A DNA stretch of 64,000 nt, from NCBI GenBank assembly GCA_963853835.1, contig OY970832.1, positions 38,534,063 to 38,598,062 on the forward strand. Direction: 5' to 3'. A program made the translations under genes and the position numbers. The notes beneath the pieces were generated by a model. The model had not been told where the DNA came from and did not search any database. It saw only the letters and a list, made by a program, of their open reading frames with translations. Shown here in pieces: positions 1-9,469 of this stretch (the first letter of the stretch is position 1; each line of letters begins with the position of its first letter). The stretch is from Calendula officinalis (taxonomy: Eukaryota; Streptophyta; Magnoliopsida; Asterales; Asteraceae).

Positions 1-531
1 TAGTTAAAGTATGATTTGATGTATCAGGAATGTGAAGTTATATCTGTTGTATGTAGAACTTTATGGTTAAGTTATTGCTATAATTATGTGGCAAATGAGA
101 ATTTGTATTGAAAACACGGGTCCTGTTTAAGTAGAGGTATGAGTAGGGGATACCTACAAGTTAATGGTTCATGAAAAAGGAATGCTTTAGGAAGCAAAGT
201 GGTTAGTAGCCAATGAATGGTGAAAGATGTATATCGGGTGGTTAGGCCACAATTGGATACGATTGAGACTCTAGAGCCGGTAATCGGGAAATTCAAGTAT
301 GGTATAAAGATGTTTGAAGGAAATTGTAAAAGGTATAAGTAATTGGATGAAAGTTAAAAAGTAATAGAGATTTGGTATTAATTTAAATGGAAGTTGTTAA
401 TCGATTGTGGAAATCGAAATCGAGGAAAAAGGGAACAATTGAGAAAGGAAATCTAAATAGGAAATCGGGAATGAAAAGCTTGGGAAGCGATGCCTTAGTT
501 ATAAAGAATATGTGGAATTTAGCAAGGTAAG

Positions 532-1019
532 TTGACCTTATTCATAAAGTCAAGGTTAGTCAACTAGTAGATTGTTGACTTTAGTCAAAATGGGGTTTTG
601 ACTTTTGTTTAAATTGGTTAGTCAAGGATAAGGGCATAATGTATCATCTTCATGCGTAAGATAGTGGGTAATGGATTAATGGAAATAATTGTAGTCAAAG
701 GGTGCGACTTTGACCATTGGGTATTCCGAATGGAACCTAGAAATCGAGTATGATTGTTGTTGGACCATGAGTGTAAGATTGATGGTTAAGGAATTGATGA
801 TTAATGGAACCACTAATGGGTAAGGAAAGTTTCCAAGATATTGTTGACTTTGTGCTTAAGTCAAAGATGGGACAACGTTGACAACTTGGTCAAAGCGAGG
901 GGTTGACTATCACTTTGATCAAATGGTTATTAGTAATGATTGGGTCATATCAGTCCAATGGGAGTAAGGAGTTTGGTTAAATGATGAGAAAGGTTAAGGT
1001 CAAATTGTGAAATTTTGAC
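532..1019. promoter_or_regulatory. Cluster of W-box cores (TTGAC/GTCAA)
   Basis: TTGAC starts at 532, 575, 598, 710, 844, 878, 903 and 1015; its complement GTCAA starts at 549, 559, 584, 621, 694, 860, 889 and 999. That is 16 sites in 488 bp where about one is expected. Some form inverted pairs, for example 575-588. TTGAC is the core of the W-box bound by plant WRKY factors. The base pattern is seen directly; binding is inference. Confidence 0.5.
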
Positions 1020-1175
1020 CCGTCCGGGTATTAGGAACTCAAGATTGGATCTTTGGCCCGTTTGGGTATAACGGGTCGAGTGGGTGATTAAATGCATAAG
1101 TATTATCGAATCATAATTTGGGAGTGGAATGAGGATTGCAAATCCTTGAGTTGATTCCGAGGACGGAATCCTTTT

Positions 1176-1189
1176 AAGGGGTGGATAGT
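1176..1189 (+). other. Polypurine tract (plus-strand primer) of the first gypsy element
   Basis: The purine-rich run AAGGGGTGGATAG lies immediately 5' of the LTR start TGTAACG at 1190. This is where plus-strand synthesis of an LTR retrotransposon is primed, and it sets the element's orientation as left to right. Confidence 0.7.
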
Positions 1190-1363
1190 TGTAACGACCC
1201 GAAATTTGAATAAAATAAATTATGGGAAAAATATGATAAATAAGGATAAATCGTTTAAAACATGTAGGGATTGGTTTCGTGTCATTTGGACATCGTACGA
1301 GGAAGTTGTGGGCGAAACCAGGTCGTGATAAAGTTGAAAAAGTGCAGCCTCGGACACCTGAGG

Positions 1364-1513
1364 AGTTCGCGACGCGAACTCCGGTTGGCGATTCGCGAAG
1401 TCGAGGCAGGGAAAATGGTAGTCAGACGTGAAGAGTTCCCGAACAGTTAGCGATCGCGAAGGGCTCACGACACGGAAAGTTCGCGACGCGAACTTGTGTT
1501 CGCGAACGCGAAC
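1364..1513. repeat. CpG-rich palindrome cluster in the LTR
   Basis: Perfect inverted repeats built on AGTTCGCG / CGCGAACT occur at 1364-1380 (17 bp, central A) and 1477-1495 (19 bp). A third at 1498-1513 has arms GTTCGCG / CGCGAAC around two bases. Further TCGCGAA words lie between them. They sit early in the LTR, where U3 promoter elements are expected. Function is not known from sequence. Confidence 0.6.
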
Positions 1514-2278
1514 TATGGACGAGCTGGTTAAAATCGGGAAAAAGTTAGGGTTTGCTCATTTTTCACCCAAGTTGTGGTGCAGCCGATTTTAGAGAGAGAA
1601 GGGGCGATTTTGGTGATTCCTAGCTCAAATCTTCTTCAATCTTGTGGATCTTAACATCAAAGGTAAGGATTCTTGATCCTTGATAGTTGGTAGTTAGTTT
1701 GTGAACTTTGTATGGGTAGAAATGGTGGTTTGGGGAACCATCCATGTCATCTCTGGGGAAGGTGACTAATCATGGGTGTAGAACACTCATTGTAAGCTTG
1801 TAATCGATGTGTACAAGTTGGATCTGGTTTATTGATGGAAATCTTGAACTAGGGTTTGAGATTTCACCAAGTTGGATGAACTTGGTGGTTAGGAATGTGA
1901 ATATGGATTGATTAGTGATTAGTTATGGATAATAACTAGTTATTGTAATGATATTGATGGTAGGTCAAGAAGACCTAAAGTTTGGTGACATTTCACGAGT
2001 TGGAAAGCAAGGATTCGTGTTATTAGACACGATTTGGAGTTAGCTTGGCTAATGTGAGTACATGTGAACTTTCAAACTGGGTACATAGCTAGTAAATGTT
2101 TTTTTTATGATTAAATGATTTTTATCGAGTCTTTAAGTAATTTAGTCATTTATGTGATATATGATGAATTGCTTGTATGATGGTTACATGATTGATTGAA
2201 TAAGAAAAGATGGAGTTATAAACTCATAACGATAAAAGATAAGAAATGATGACGATGATGATATCCCTAGGGCCGTAG

Positions 2279-2427
2279 TAGATTGGAGGCATTCCGGTTA
2301 TTACGGTACCTTAAGGTTAGTGGTAGATTGGAGGCATTCCGATTACCCAATACCTATGAGTCCCGGTAGATTGGAGGCATTCCGATTACCGTGGAAATGA
2401 TGGTCTTGATAGATTGGAGGCATTCCG
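2279..2427 (+). repeat. Four direct copies of an 18-bp repeat in the LTR
   Basis: TAGATTGGAGGCATTCCG occurs at 2279-2296, 2324-2341, 2367-2384 and 2410-2427, spaced 45, 43 and 43 bp. The intervening bases are related (often GATTACC/TTATC) but more diverged, so the unit is a degenerate minisatellite of about 44 bp inside the LTR. Confidence 0.8.
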
Positions 2428-2839
2428 ATTATCTTGACATTGGCCAATGATGAAAATGATAAAGTGACCCAAAACAAACTTAGTAATATTATTTTAAGAT
2501 TAAATGATATTATTTGACTATTTGTTTATCGGGTCTAAAACCCATGTATCTCACGAGGCAATTTTGTCTCACGTACTATGTTTGTGTTTTTGCTATGTAC
2601 TCAGGTTCAGGATCGATGGATTAGAGGGTCGCGTTAGAAGTGGCCTAGTGTTTAGCTCGGGAGCTCGTAGGTAGTTCTCGTTTATCCTATGGCTATAATA
2701 TTGTTTTTGTAACACCGGCTTTAATACTCTGATAAACTTTGATGATTTTTGTTAAACCGTATTTTGGGGAATATCGGAATTGTAATGTTTTTACTTAAAA
2801 ATATGTTTTAAAAGGTGTTTTGAAAATTGAGGTGTTACA

Positions 2840-5800
2840 ATAATGGTTCAAGGACCATGGTTATGGGTTATGGACACCTATTACTTGTATATCGGATATC
2901 TAGAAGCTATTGGTCATGGCTAGTAGTTATAATGGTTGAAGGGCCATCAGTATCAGTTATGGACATCTAGTGGCTATAATCGTTCAAGAACCATGGTTAT
3001 GGGTTATGGACACCTATTACTTGTAAAATAGATATCTATATAGGTCATGGGTAGTAGTTATAATGGTTCAAGGGCCATCGGTATCAGTTACAGACATCTA
3101 GTGGTTATAATTGTTCAAGGGCCATGGTTATGGGTTATAAACACCTATTACTCGTAAAATAGATATCTATAGGCTATTGGTCATGGCTAGTAGTTATAAT
3201 GGTTCAAGGGCCTTCAGTATCAATTATGGACATTTAGTGGTTATAATGGTTCAAGAACCATGGTTATGGGTTATGGACACCTATTACTTGTAAAATGGAT
3301 ATCTACAGGCTATTGGGCATGGCTAGTAGTTATAATGGTTGAAGGGCCATCAGTATCAGTTATGGACATCTAGTGGCTATAATCGTTCAAGAACCATGGT
3401 TATGGGTTATGGACACCTATTACTTGTAAAATAGATATCTATATAGGTCATGGGTAGTAGTTATAATGGTTCAAGGGACATCGGTATCAGTTACAGACAT
3501 CTAGTGGTTATAATTGTTCAAGGGCCATTGTTATGGGTTATAAACACCTGTTACTCGTAAAATAGATATCTATAGGCTATTGGTCATGGCTAGTAGTTAT
3601 AATGGTTCAAGGGCCATCAGTATCAGTTATGGACATTTAGTGGTTATAATGGTTCAAGAACCATGGGTATGGGTTATGGACACCTATTACTTGTAAAATC
3701 GATATCTATAGGCTATTGGTCATGGCTAGTAGTTATAATGGTTTAAGGGCCATCTGTATCAGTTATGTTAGTGGTTATACTGATTCAAGAACCATGGTTA
3801 TGGGTTATGGACACCTATTACTTGTAAAATGTATATCTATATGCTATTGGTCATGGCTAGTAGTTATAATGGTTCAAGGGCCATCAGTATCAGTTATGGA
3901 CATCTAGTGGTTATAATGGTTCAAGTGCCATGGTTATGGGTTTTTTTTGGGTAAGGGACCATGATTATGGGTTATGGACACCTATTACTTGTAAAATGGA
4001 TATCTATAGGCTATTGCTCATGGCTAGTAGTTATAATGGTTCATGGGCCATCAGTATCAGTTATGGACATCTAGTGGTTATAATGATTCAAGGACCATGG
4101 TTATGGGTTATGGACACCTATTACTTGTAAAATGGATCTATAGGCTATTAGTCATGGCTAGTAGTTATAATGGTTCAAGGGCCATCAGTATTAGTTATGG
4201 ACATCTAGTGGTTATAATGGTTCAAGGACCATGGCTATGGGTTATGGACACCTATTACTTGTAAATTGGATATCTAGAAGCTATTGGTCATGGCTAGTAG
4301 ATATAATGGTTGAAGGGCCATCTGTATCAGTTATGGACATCTAGTGGTTATAATCGTTCAAGATCCATGGTTATGGGTTATGGACACCTATTACTTGTAA
4401 AATGGATATCTATTGGCTATCATTCATGGCTAGAAGTTATAATGGTTCAAGGGCCATCAGTATCAGTTATGGACAGCTAGTGGTTATAATGGTTCAAGAA
4501 CCATGGTTATGGGTTATGGACACCTATTACTTGTAAAATGAATATCTATAGGCTATTGGTCATGGCTAGTAGTTATAATGGTTCAAGGGCCATCAATATC
4601 AGTTTGGAAATCTAGTAGTTATAAGGGTTCAAGAACCATGGTTATGGGTAATGGACACCTTTAACTTGTAAAATGGATATCTATAGGCTATTGGTCATAG
4701 CTAGTAGTTATAATGGTTGAAGGGCCATCAGTATCAGTTATGGACATCTAGTGGTTATAATGGTTCAAGAACCATGGTTATGGGTTATGGACACTTATTA
4801 CTTGTAAAATAGATATCTATATGCTATTGGTCATGGCTAGTAGTTATAATGGTTCAAGGGCCATCAGTATCAGTTATGGACATCTAGTGGTTATAATGGT
4901 TCAAGAACCATGGTTATGGGTTATGGACACTTATTACTTGTAAAATAGATATCTATATGCTATTGGTCATGGCTAGTAGTTATAATGGTTCAAGGGCCAT
5001 CAGTATCAGTTATGGACATCTAGTGGTTATAATGGTTAAAGAACCATGGTTATGGGTTATGGACACTTATTACTTGTAAAATAGATATCAATAGGCTATT
5101 GGTCATGGCTAGTAGTTATAATGGTTCAAGGGCCGTCAGTAACAGTTATGGACATCTAGTGGTTATAATGGTTCAAGAACCATGGTTATGGGTTATGGAC
5201 ACTTATTACTTGTAAAATGGATATCTATTGGCTATCGTTCATGGCTAGAAGTTATAATGGTTCAAGGGCCATCAGTATCAGTTATGGACAGCTAGTGGTT
5301 ATAATGGTTCAAGAACCATGGTTATGGGTTATGGACACCTATTACTTGTAAAATGAATATCTATAGGCTATTGGTCATGGCTAGTAGTTATAATGGTTCA
5401 AGGGCCATCAATATCAGTTTGGAAATCTAGTAGTTATAAGGGTTCAAGAACCATGGTTATGGGTAATGGACACCTTTAACTTGTAAAATGGATATCTATA
5501 GGCTATTGGTCATAGCTAGTAGTTATAATGGTTGAAGGGCCATCATTATCAGTTATGGACATCTAGTGGTTATAATGGTTCAAGAACCATGGTTATGGGT
5601 TATGGACACTTATTACTTGTAAAATAGATATCTATATGCTATTGGTCATGGCTAGTAGTTATAATGGTTCAAGGGCCATCAGTATCAGTTATGGACATCT
5701 ATTGGTTATAATGGTTAAAGAACCATGGTTATGGGTTATGGACACTTATTACTTGTAAAATAGATATCAATAGGCTATTGGTCATGGCTAGTAGTTATAA

Positions 5801-6218
5801 TGGTTCAAGGGCCATCAGTATCAGTTATGGACATCTAGTGGTTATAATGATTCAAGGACCATGGTTATGGGTTATGGACACCTATTACTTGTAAAATAGA
5901 TATCTATAGGCTATTGGTCATGGCTAGTAGTTATAATTGTTTAAGGGCCATCAGTATCAGTTATGGACATCTAGTGGTTATAATGGTTCAAGGACCACGG
6001 TTATGGGTGATGGACACCTATAACTTGTAAAATGGATATCTATAGGCTATTGGTCATGGCTAGTAGTTATAATGGTTCAAGGGCCATCAGTATTAGTTAT
6101 GGACATCTAGTGGTTATAATGGTTCAAGGACCATGGCTATGGGTTATGGACACCTATTACTTGTAAATTGGATATCTAGAAGCTATTGGTCATGGCTAGT
6201 AGTTATAATGGTTGAAGG
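2840..6218 (+). repeat. 136-bp satellite array, left segment
   Basis: About 25 head-to-tail monomers, interrupted on the left by the gypsy LTR and on the right by a second retroelement. The monomer is built from two related halves. Half B (47 bp) runs ATAATGGTTCAAGG-GCCATCAG ... GACAT-CTAGTGGTT. Half A (89 bp) has the same start and end words (CTAGTAGTT) with 42 bp inserted between GGACAC and CTAGTAGTT. CCATGG and GATATC occur once in a typical monomer. The consensus has no CpG. Short open frames inside are by-products: 136 is not a multiple of three and stops recur. Confidence 0.95.
3941..3948 (+). repeat. Higher-order marker 1: T8 filler insert
   Basis: First of 12 copies of a 32-bp insert in half A: a T-run, then GGGTAAGGG, then a 14-bp repeat of the preceding ACCATGGTTATGGG (here in the variant form ACCATGATTATGGG). 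The insert interrupts TTATGGGTTATGG and tags a higher-order block. Confidence 0.85.
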
Positions 6219-6838
6219 TGATATGAATATGGCATATTTGGACTCTAAGAGTGATGATTTGGTTCTAGTCACGTGGAAAGAGGATGTGGCATGTCATTTG
6301 GCAAAGTTTGTTTGCATGGTGACTTGGAAGCTGAATTGAAGATGCATGGAGCATTATTATTACAAAAAAACGTTTTATTGCTTTGAATAAGCCATTTTAT
6401 GGCATTTACTTTTCGTTTTATGATGGTTTATTGCTAGTCTTTTGGGTTTTGTAACCTTCATTTCGTTTTTAGGCTATATATAGCCATTTCTTACTTGTAA
6501 TCAGATCATTCACGAATTTTATCAAAGAAACCTTGTGTTCTTGAGTTGTTGCTACACTCACAATCATCTTTTGAAGGATGCTTTCCTGATCTTGATAGAA
6601 CTCAAGTTAATAGGTCTTAACTTGTTTTCATCGATATTCAATCTATAGGTCTAGATTGTCTATCAAACCTATCCCATTATTTCATTGTTGCTTGTTCCAA
6701 TTCTGTTATATTTCATCACTCACACGAAAATACTAAAAGAGTCCCAAAATTCTGTATTTGCTGTCCAAATTAGTTCATTGAGTTTTAATCATTTATTTCC
6801 GCTGCAATCAGAAATACGAGTGCTCCATATTCGTATCA
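6219..6838 (+). repeat. 5' LTR of a second Ty3/gypsy element inserted in the satellite
   Basis: Starts TGATATGAATATGG directly after satellite bases ending GTTGAAGG and ends CCATATTCGTATCA; the two ends are inverted complements with one mismatch, which fixes the LTR at 620 bp. It holds a TATA box (TATATATA, 6475-6482), a T-rich stretch downstream, and is followed four bases later by a tRNA-Met primer site. No second LTR is present, because the element is cut within gag. Confidence 0.85.
6475..6482 (+). promoter_or_regulatory. TATA box of the 5' LTR promoter
   Basis: TATATATA sits in the middle of the 620-bp LTR inside the small palindrome GGCTATATATAGCC. Transcription would start a few tens of bases downstream and read into gag. 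Confidence 0.6.
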
Positions 6839-6842
6839 TTAG

Positions 6843-6855
6843 TGGTATCAGAGCC
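6843..6855 (+). other. Primer binding site for initiator tRNA-Met
   Basis: TGGTATCAGAGCC lies four bases after the LTR end at 6838. This is the usual plant LTR-retrotransposon site complementary to the 3' end of initiator methionine tRNA, where minus-strand DNA synthesis starts. It confirms that 6219-6838 is a 5' LTR. Confidence 0.9.
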
Positions 6856-6859
6856 AACC

Positions 6860-7672
6860 ATGAATTTTGATGATCCAGATTTCCTTCATAATCTTCGTTA
6901 GGCCCTAAGAGGCATGGAAGATGGAGGACGTTACCAGCCAAGACGTGGACAGCCACGAGTTGTCGACGAATGCAAGGTTAATGAACTTCCTGAATTCGTT
7001 GGTGGAACTGATCCAGAACGTTATTTGGATTGGGAGAGGAAGATTGAAAGAATGTTCGAGTTCAAAGAATTAAATGATGAGAAGTGTTGCAAGTATGCAA
7101 TTCTGAAGTTAAGTGGAGGTGCTTCATTGTGGTTTGAAGGGCTTAAAACCAAGAGAACCCGTGAAGGCAAGGAGAAGATTTCTTCTTGGGAATCTTTAAA
7201 AAGAAAACTACGAAAGAGGTATGCGCCAACTAATCATAAAATCGCCACTTATAGGAAGATTGCTGATTTGAAGCAAGGGAAGATGGGTGTTGGAGAATAT
7301 ATTGATGAATTCGAGAAGTTAGCACTAATGGGTGATATTGAAGAAATAGAAGAACAAAAGATGGCTCGTTTTCTGCGGGGCCTGAATTACAATATTGCTC
7401 ACACGGTGGAACTCTATCCATATACTGATTTTGGAACACTTTGTAATTTGTGTCTAAAATTAGAGACTCAAGGGAAGACAAGATATGGAGCGAATTCAAG
7501 CTTGGAAGCTGCCAAAACCAAGCCATTTTCCAAAATTGAAACTACCACAAAAACAGCCCCTACCTCTAGTCCTATTGGTGCTAGTAGCTCCACACCAGCC
7601 CCAACAATAAGTGTTGCAAACAAGGAGACCAGTTTGTCCAAAGTTCGTTGTTTCAAATGTCAAGGATTTGGG
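6860..7672 (+). pseudogene. gag: Truncated Ty3/gypsy gag with early nonsense codon
   Basis: The likely original start is ATG 6860, just after the primer site. A TAG at 6899-6901 interrupts that frame at codon 14, and an open frame resumes from ATG 6914. The 306-residue frame from 6914 has a retrotransposon gag capsid domain at about residues 25-190 (YLDWERKIERMF near the start, then WFEGL, a KLRKRY segment and ARFLRGLN), a low-complexity Thr/Ser/Pro linker, and the start of a zinc knuckle, CFKCQGFGH, around residues 247-255. At about 7672 it runs into satellite sequence, so the last knuckle cysteine and all of pol are missing; the residual frame continues through satellite codons to a stop at 7832-7834. 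The capsid style suggests a chromovirus-type gypsy element, which is inference. Dead by both lesions. Confidence 0.85.
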
Positions 7673-9460
7673 CATGAGTATCAGTTATGGACATCTAGTG
7701 GTTATAATCGTTCTAGATCCATGGTTATGGGTTATGGACACCTATTACTTGTAAATTGGATATCTATTGGCTATTGTTCATGGCTAGAAGTTATAATGGT
7801 TCAAGGGCCATCAGTATCAGTTATGGACAGCTAGTGGTTATAATGGTTCAAGAACCATGGTTATGGGTTATGGACACCTATTACTTGTAAAATGAATATC
7901 TATAGGCTATTGGTCATGGCTAGTAGTTATAATGGTTCAAGGGCCATCAATATCAGTTCTGGAAATCTAGTAGTTATAAGGGTTCAAGAACCATGGTTAT
8001 GGGTTATGGACACCTTTAACTTGTAAAATGGATATCTATAGGCTATTGGTCATAGCTAGTAGTTATAATGGTTGAAGGGCCATCAGTATCAGTTATGGAC
8101 ATCTAGTGGTTATAATGGTTCAAGAACCATGGTTATGGGTTATGGACACATATTACTTGTAAAATAGATATCTATAGGCTATTGGTCATGGCTAGTAGTT
8201 ATAATGGTTCAAGGGCCATCAGTATCAGTTATGGACATCTAGTGGTTATAATGGTTCAAGGACCATGGTTATGGGTTATGGACACCTATTACTTGTATAT
8301 CGGATATCTAGAAGCTATTGGTCATGGCTAGTAGTTATAATGGTTGAAGGGCCATCAGTATCAGTTATGGACATCTAGTGGCTATAATCGTTCAAGAACC
8401 ATGGTTATGTGTTATGGACACCTATTACTTGTAAAATAGATATCTATATAGGTCATGGGTAGTAGTTATCATGGTTCAAGGGCCATCGATATCAGTTACA
8501 GACATCTAGTGGTTATGGGTTATAAAACCTATTACTCGTAAAATAGATATCTATAGGCTATTGGTCATGGCTAGTAGTTATAATGGTTCAAGGGCCATCA
8601 GTATCAGTTATGGACATTTAGTGGTTATAATGGTTCAACAACCATGGTTATGGGTTATGGACACCTATTACTTGTAAAATGGATATCTATAGGCTATTGG
8701 TCATGGCTAGTAGTTATAATGGTTGAAGGGCCATCAGTATCAGTTAGGGACATCTAGTGGCTATATGCGTTCAAGAACCATGGTTATGGGTTAAGGACAC
8801 CTACTACTTGTAAAATAGATATCTATATAGGTCATGGGTAGTAGTTATAATGGTTCAAGGGACATCGGTATCAGTTACAGACATCTAGTGGTTATAATTG
8901 TTCAAGGGCCATTGTTATGGGTTATAAACACCTATTACTCGTAAAATAGATATCTATAGGCTATTGGTTATGGCTAGTAGTTATAATGGTTCAAGGGCCA
9001 TCAGTATCAGTTATGGACATTTAGTGGTTATAATGGTTCAAGAACCATGGGTATGGGTTATGGACACCTATTACTTGTAAAATGGATATCTATAGGCTAT
9101 TGGTCAGGGCTAGTAGTTATAATGGTTCAAGGGCCGTCAGTATCAGTTATGGACATCTAGTGGTTATAATGGTTCAAGGACCATGATTATGGGTTATGGA
9201 CACCTATTACTTGTAAAATTGATATCTATAGGCTATTGGTCATGGCTAGTAGTTATAATGGTTTAAGGGCCATCTGTATCAGTTATGGTAGTGGTTATAA
9301 TGTATCAAGAACCATGGTTATGGGTTATGGACACCTATTACTTGTAAAATGTATATCTATATGCTATTGGTCATGGCTAGTAGTTATAATGGTTCAAGGG
9401 CCATCAGTATCAGTTATGGACATCTAGTGGTTATAATGGTTCAAGGACCATGGTTATGGG

Positions 9461-9469
9461 TTTTTTTTT
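9461..9469 (+). repeat. Higher-order marker 2: T9 filler insert
   Basis: T9 form, 5520 bp after marker 1; that interval includes the 1.45-kb gypsy insertion. Confidence 0.85.

Larger units (their letters stand above)
1..1189 (+). mobile_element. 3' internal non-coding region of a Ty3/gypsy-type LTR retrotransposon
   Basis: No credible reading frame is present; the sequence is AT-rich with frequent stops on both strands. Its identity rests on what follows: a purine tract directly before a TG...CA-bounded LTR. Such long non-coding spacers between integrase and 3' LTR are known from several plant gypsy lineages. The part from 532 to 1019 is crowded with TTGAC/GTCAA words (listed separately). 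The coding part and 5' LTR would lie left of the window. The gypsy assignment is inferred from LTR style, because no protein domain is visible here. Confidence 0.65.
1190..2839 (+). repeat. 3' LTR of Ty3/gypsy-type retrotransposon, about 1650 bp
   Basis: The LTR begins TGTAACGACCC and ends GGTGTTACA, so it has the TG...CA ends with short inverted termini (TGTAAC / GTTACA). It follows a polypurine tract and is followed at once by satellite DNA at 2840. It contains CpG-rich palindromes near 1364-1513 and four copies of an 18-bp repeat at 2279-2427. The length suits a long-LTR gypsy lineage, but lineage cannot be settled without pol. The five bases after the LTR, ATAAT (2840-2844), are the presumed target-site duplication and are part of the satellite monomer, so the element inserted into the array. 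The 5' LTR is outside the window. Confidence 0.8.

Noticed and set aside
1220..1468. Antisense 82-codon frame in the first LTR
   Set aside because: It owes its openness to the CpG palindromes and shows no recognisable domain; it lies within an LTR.
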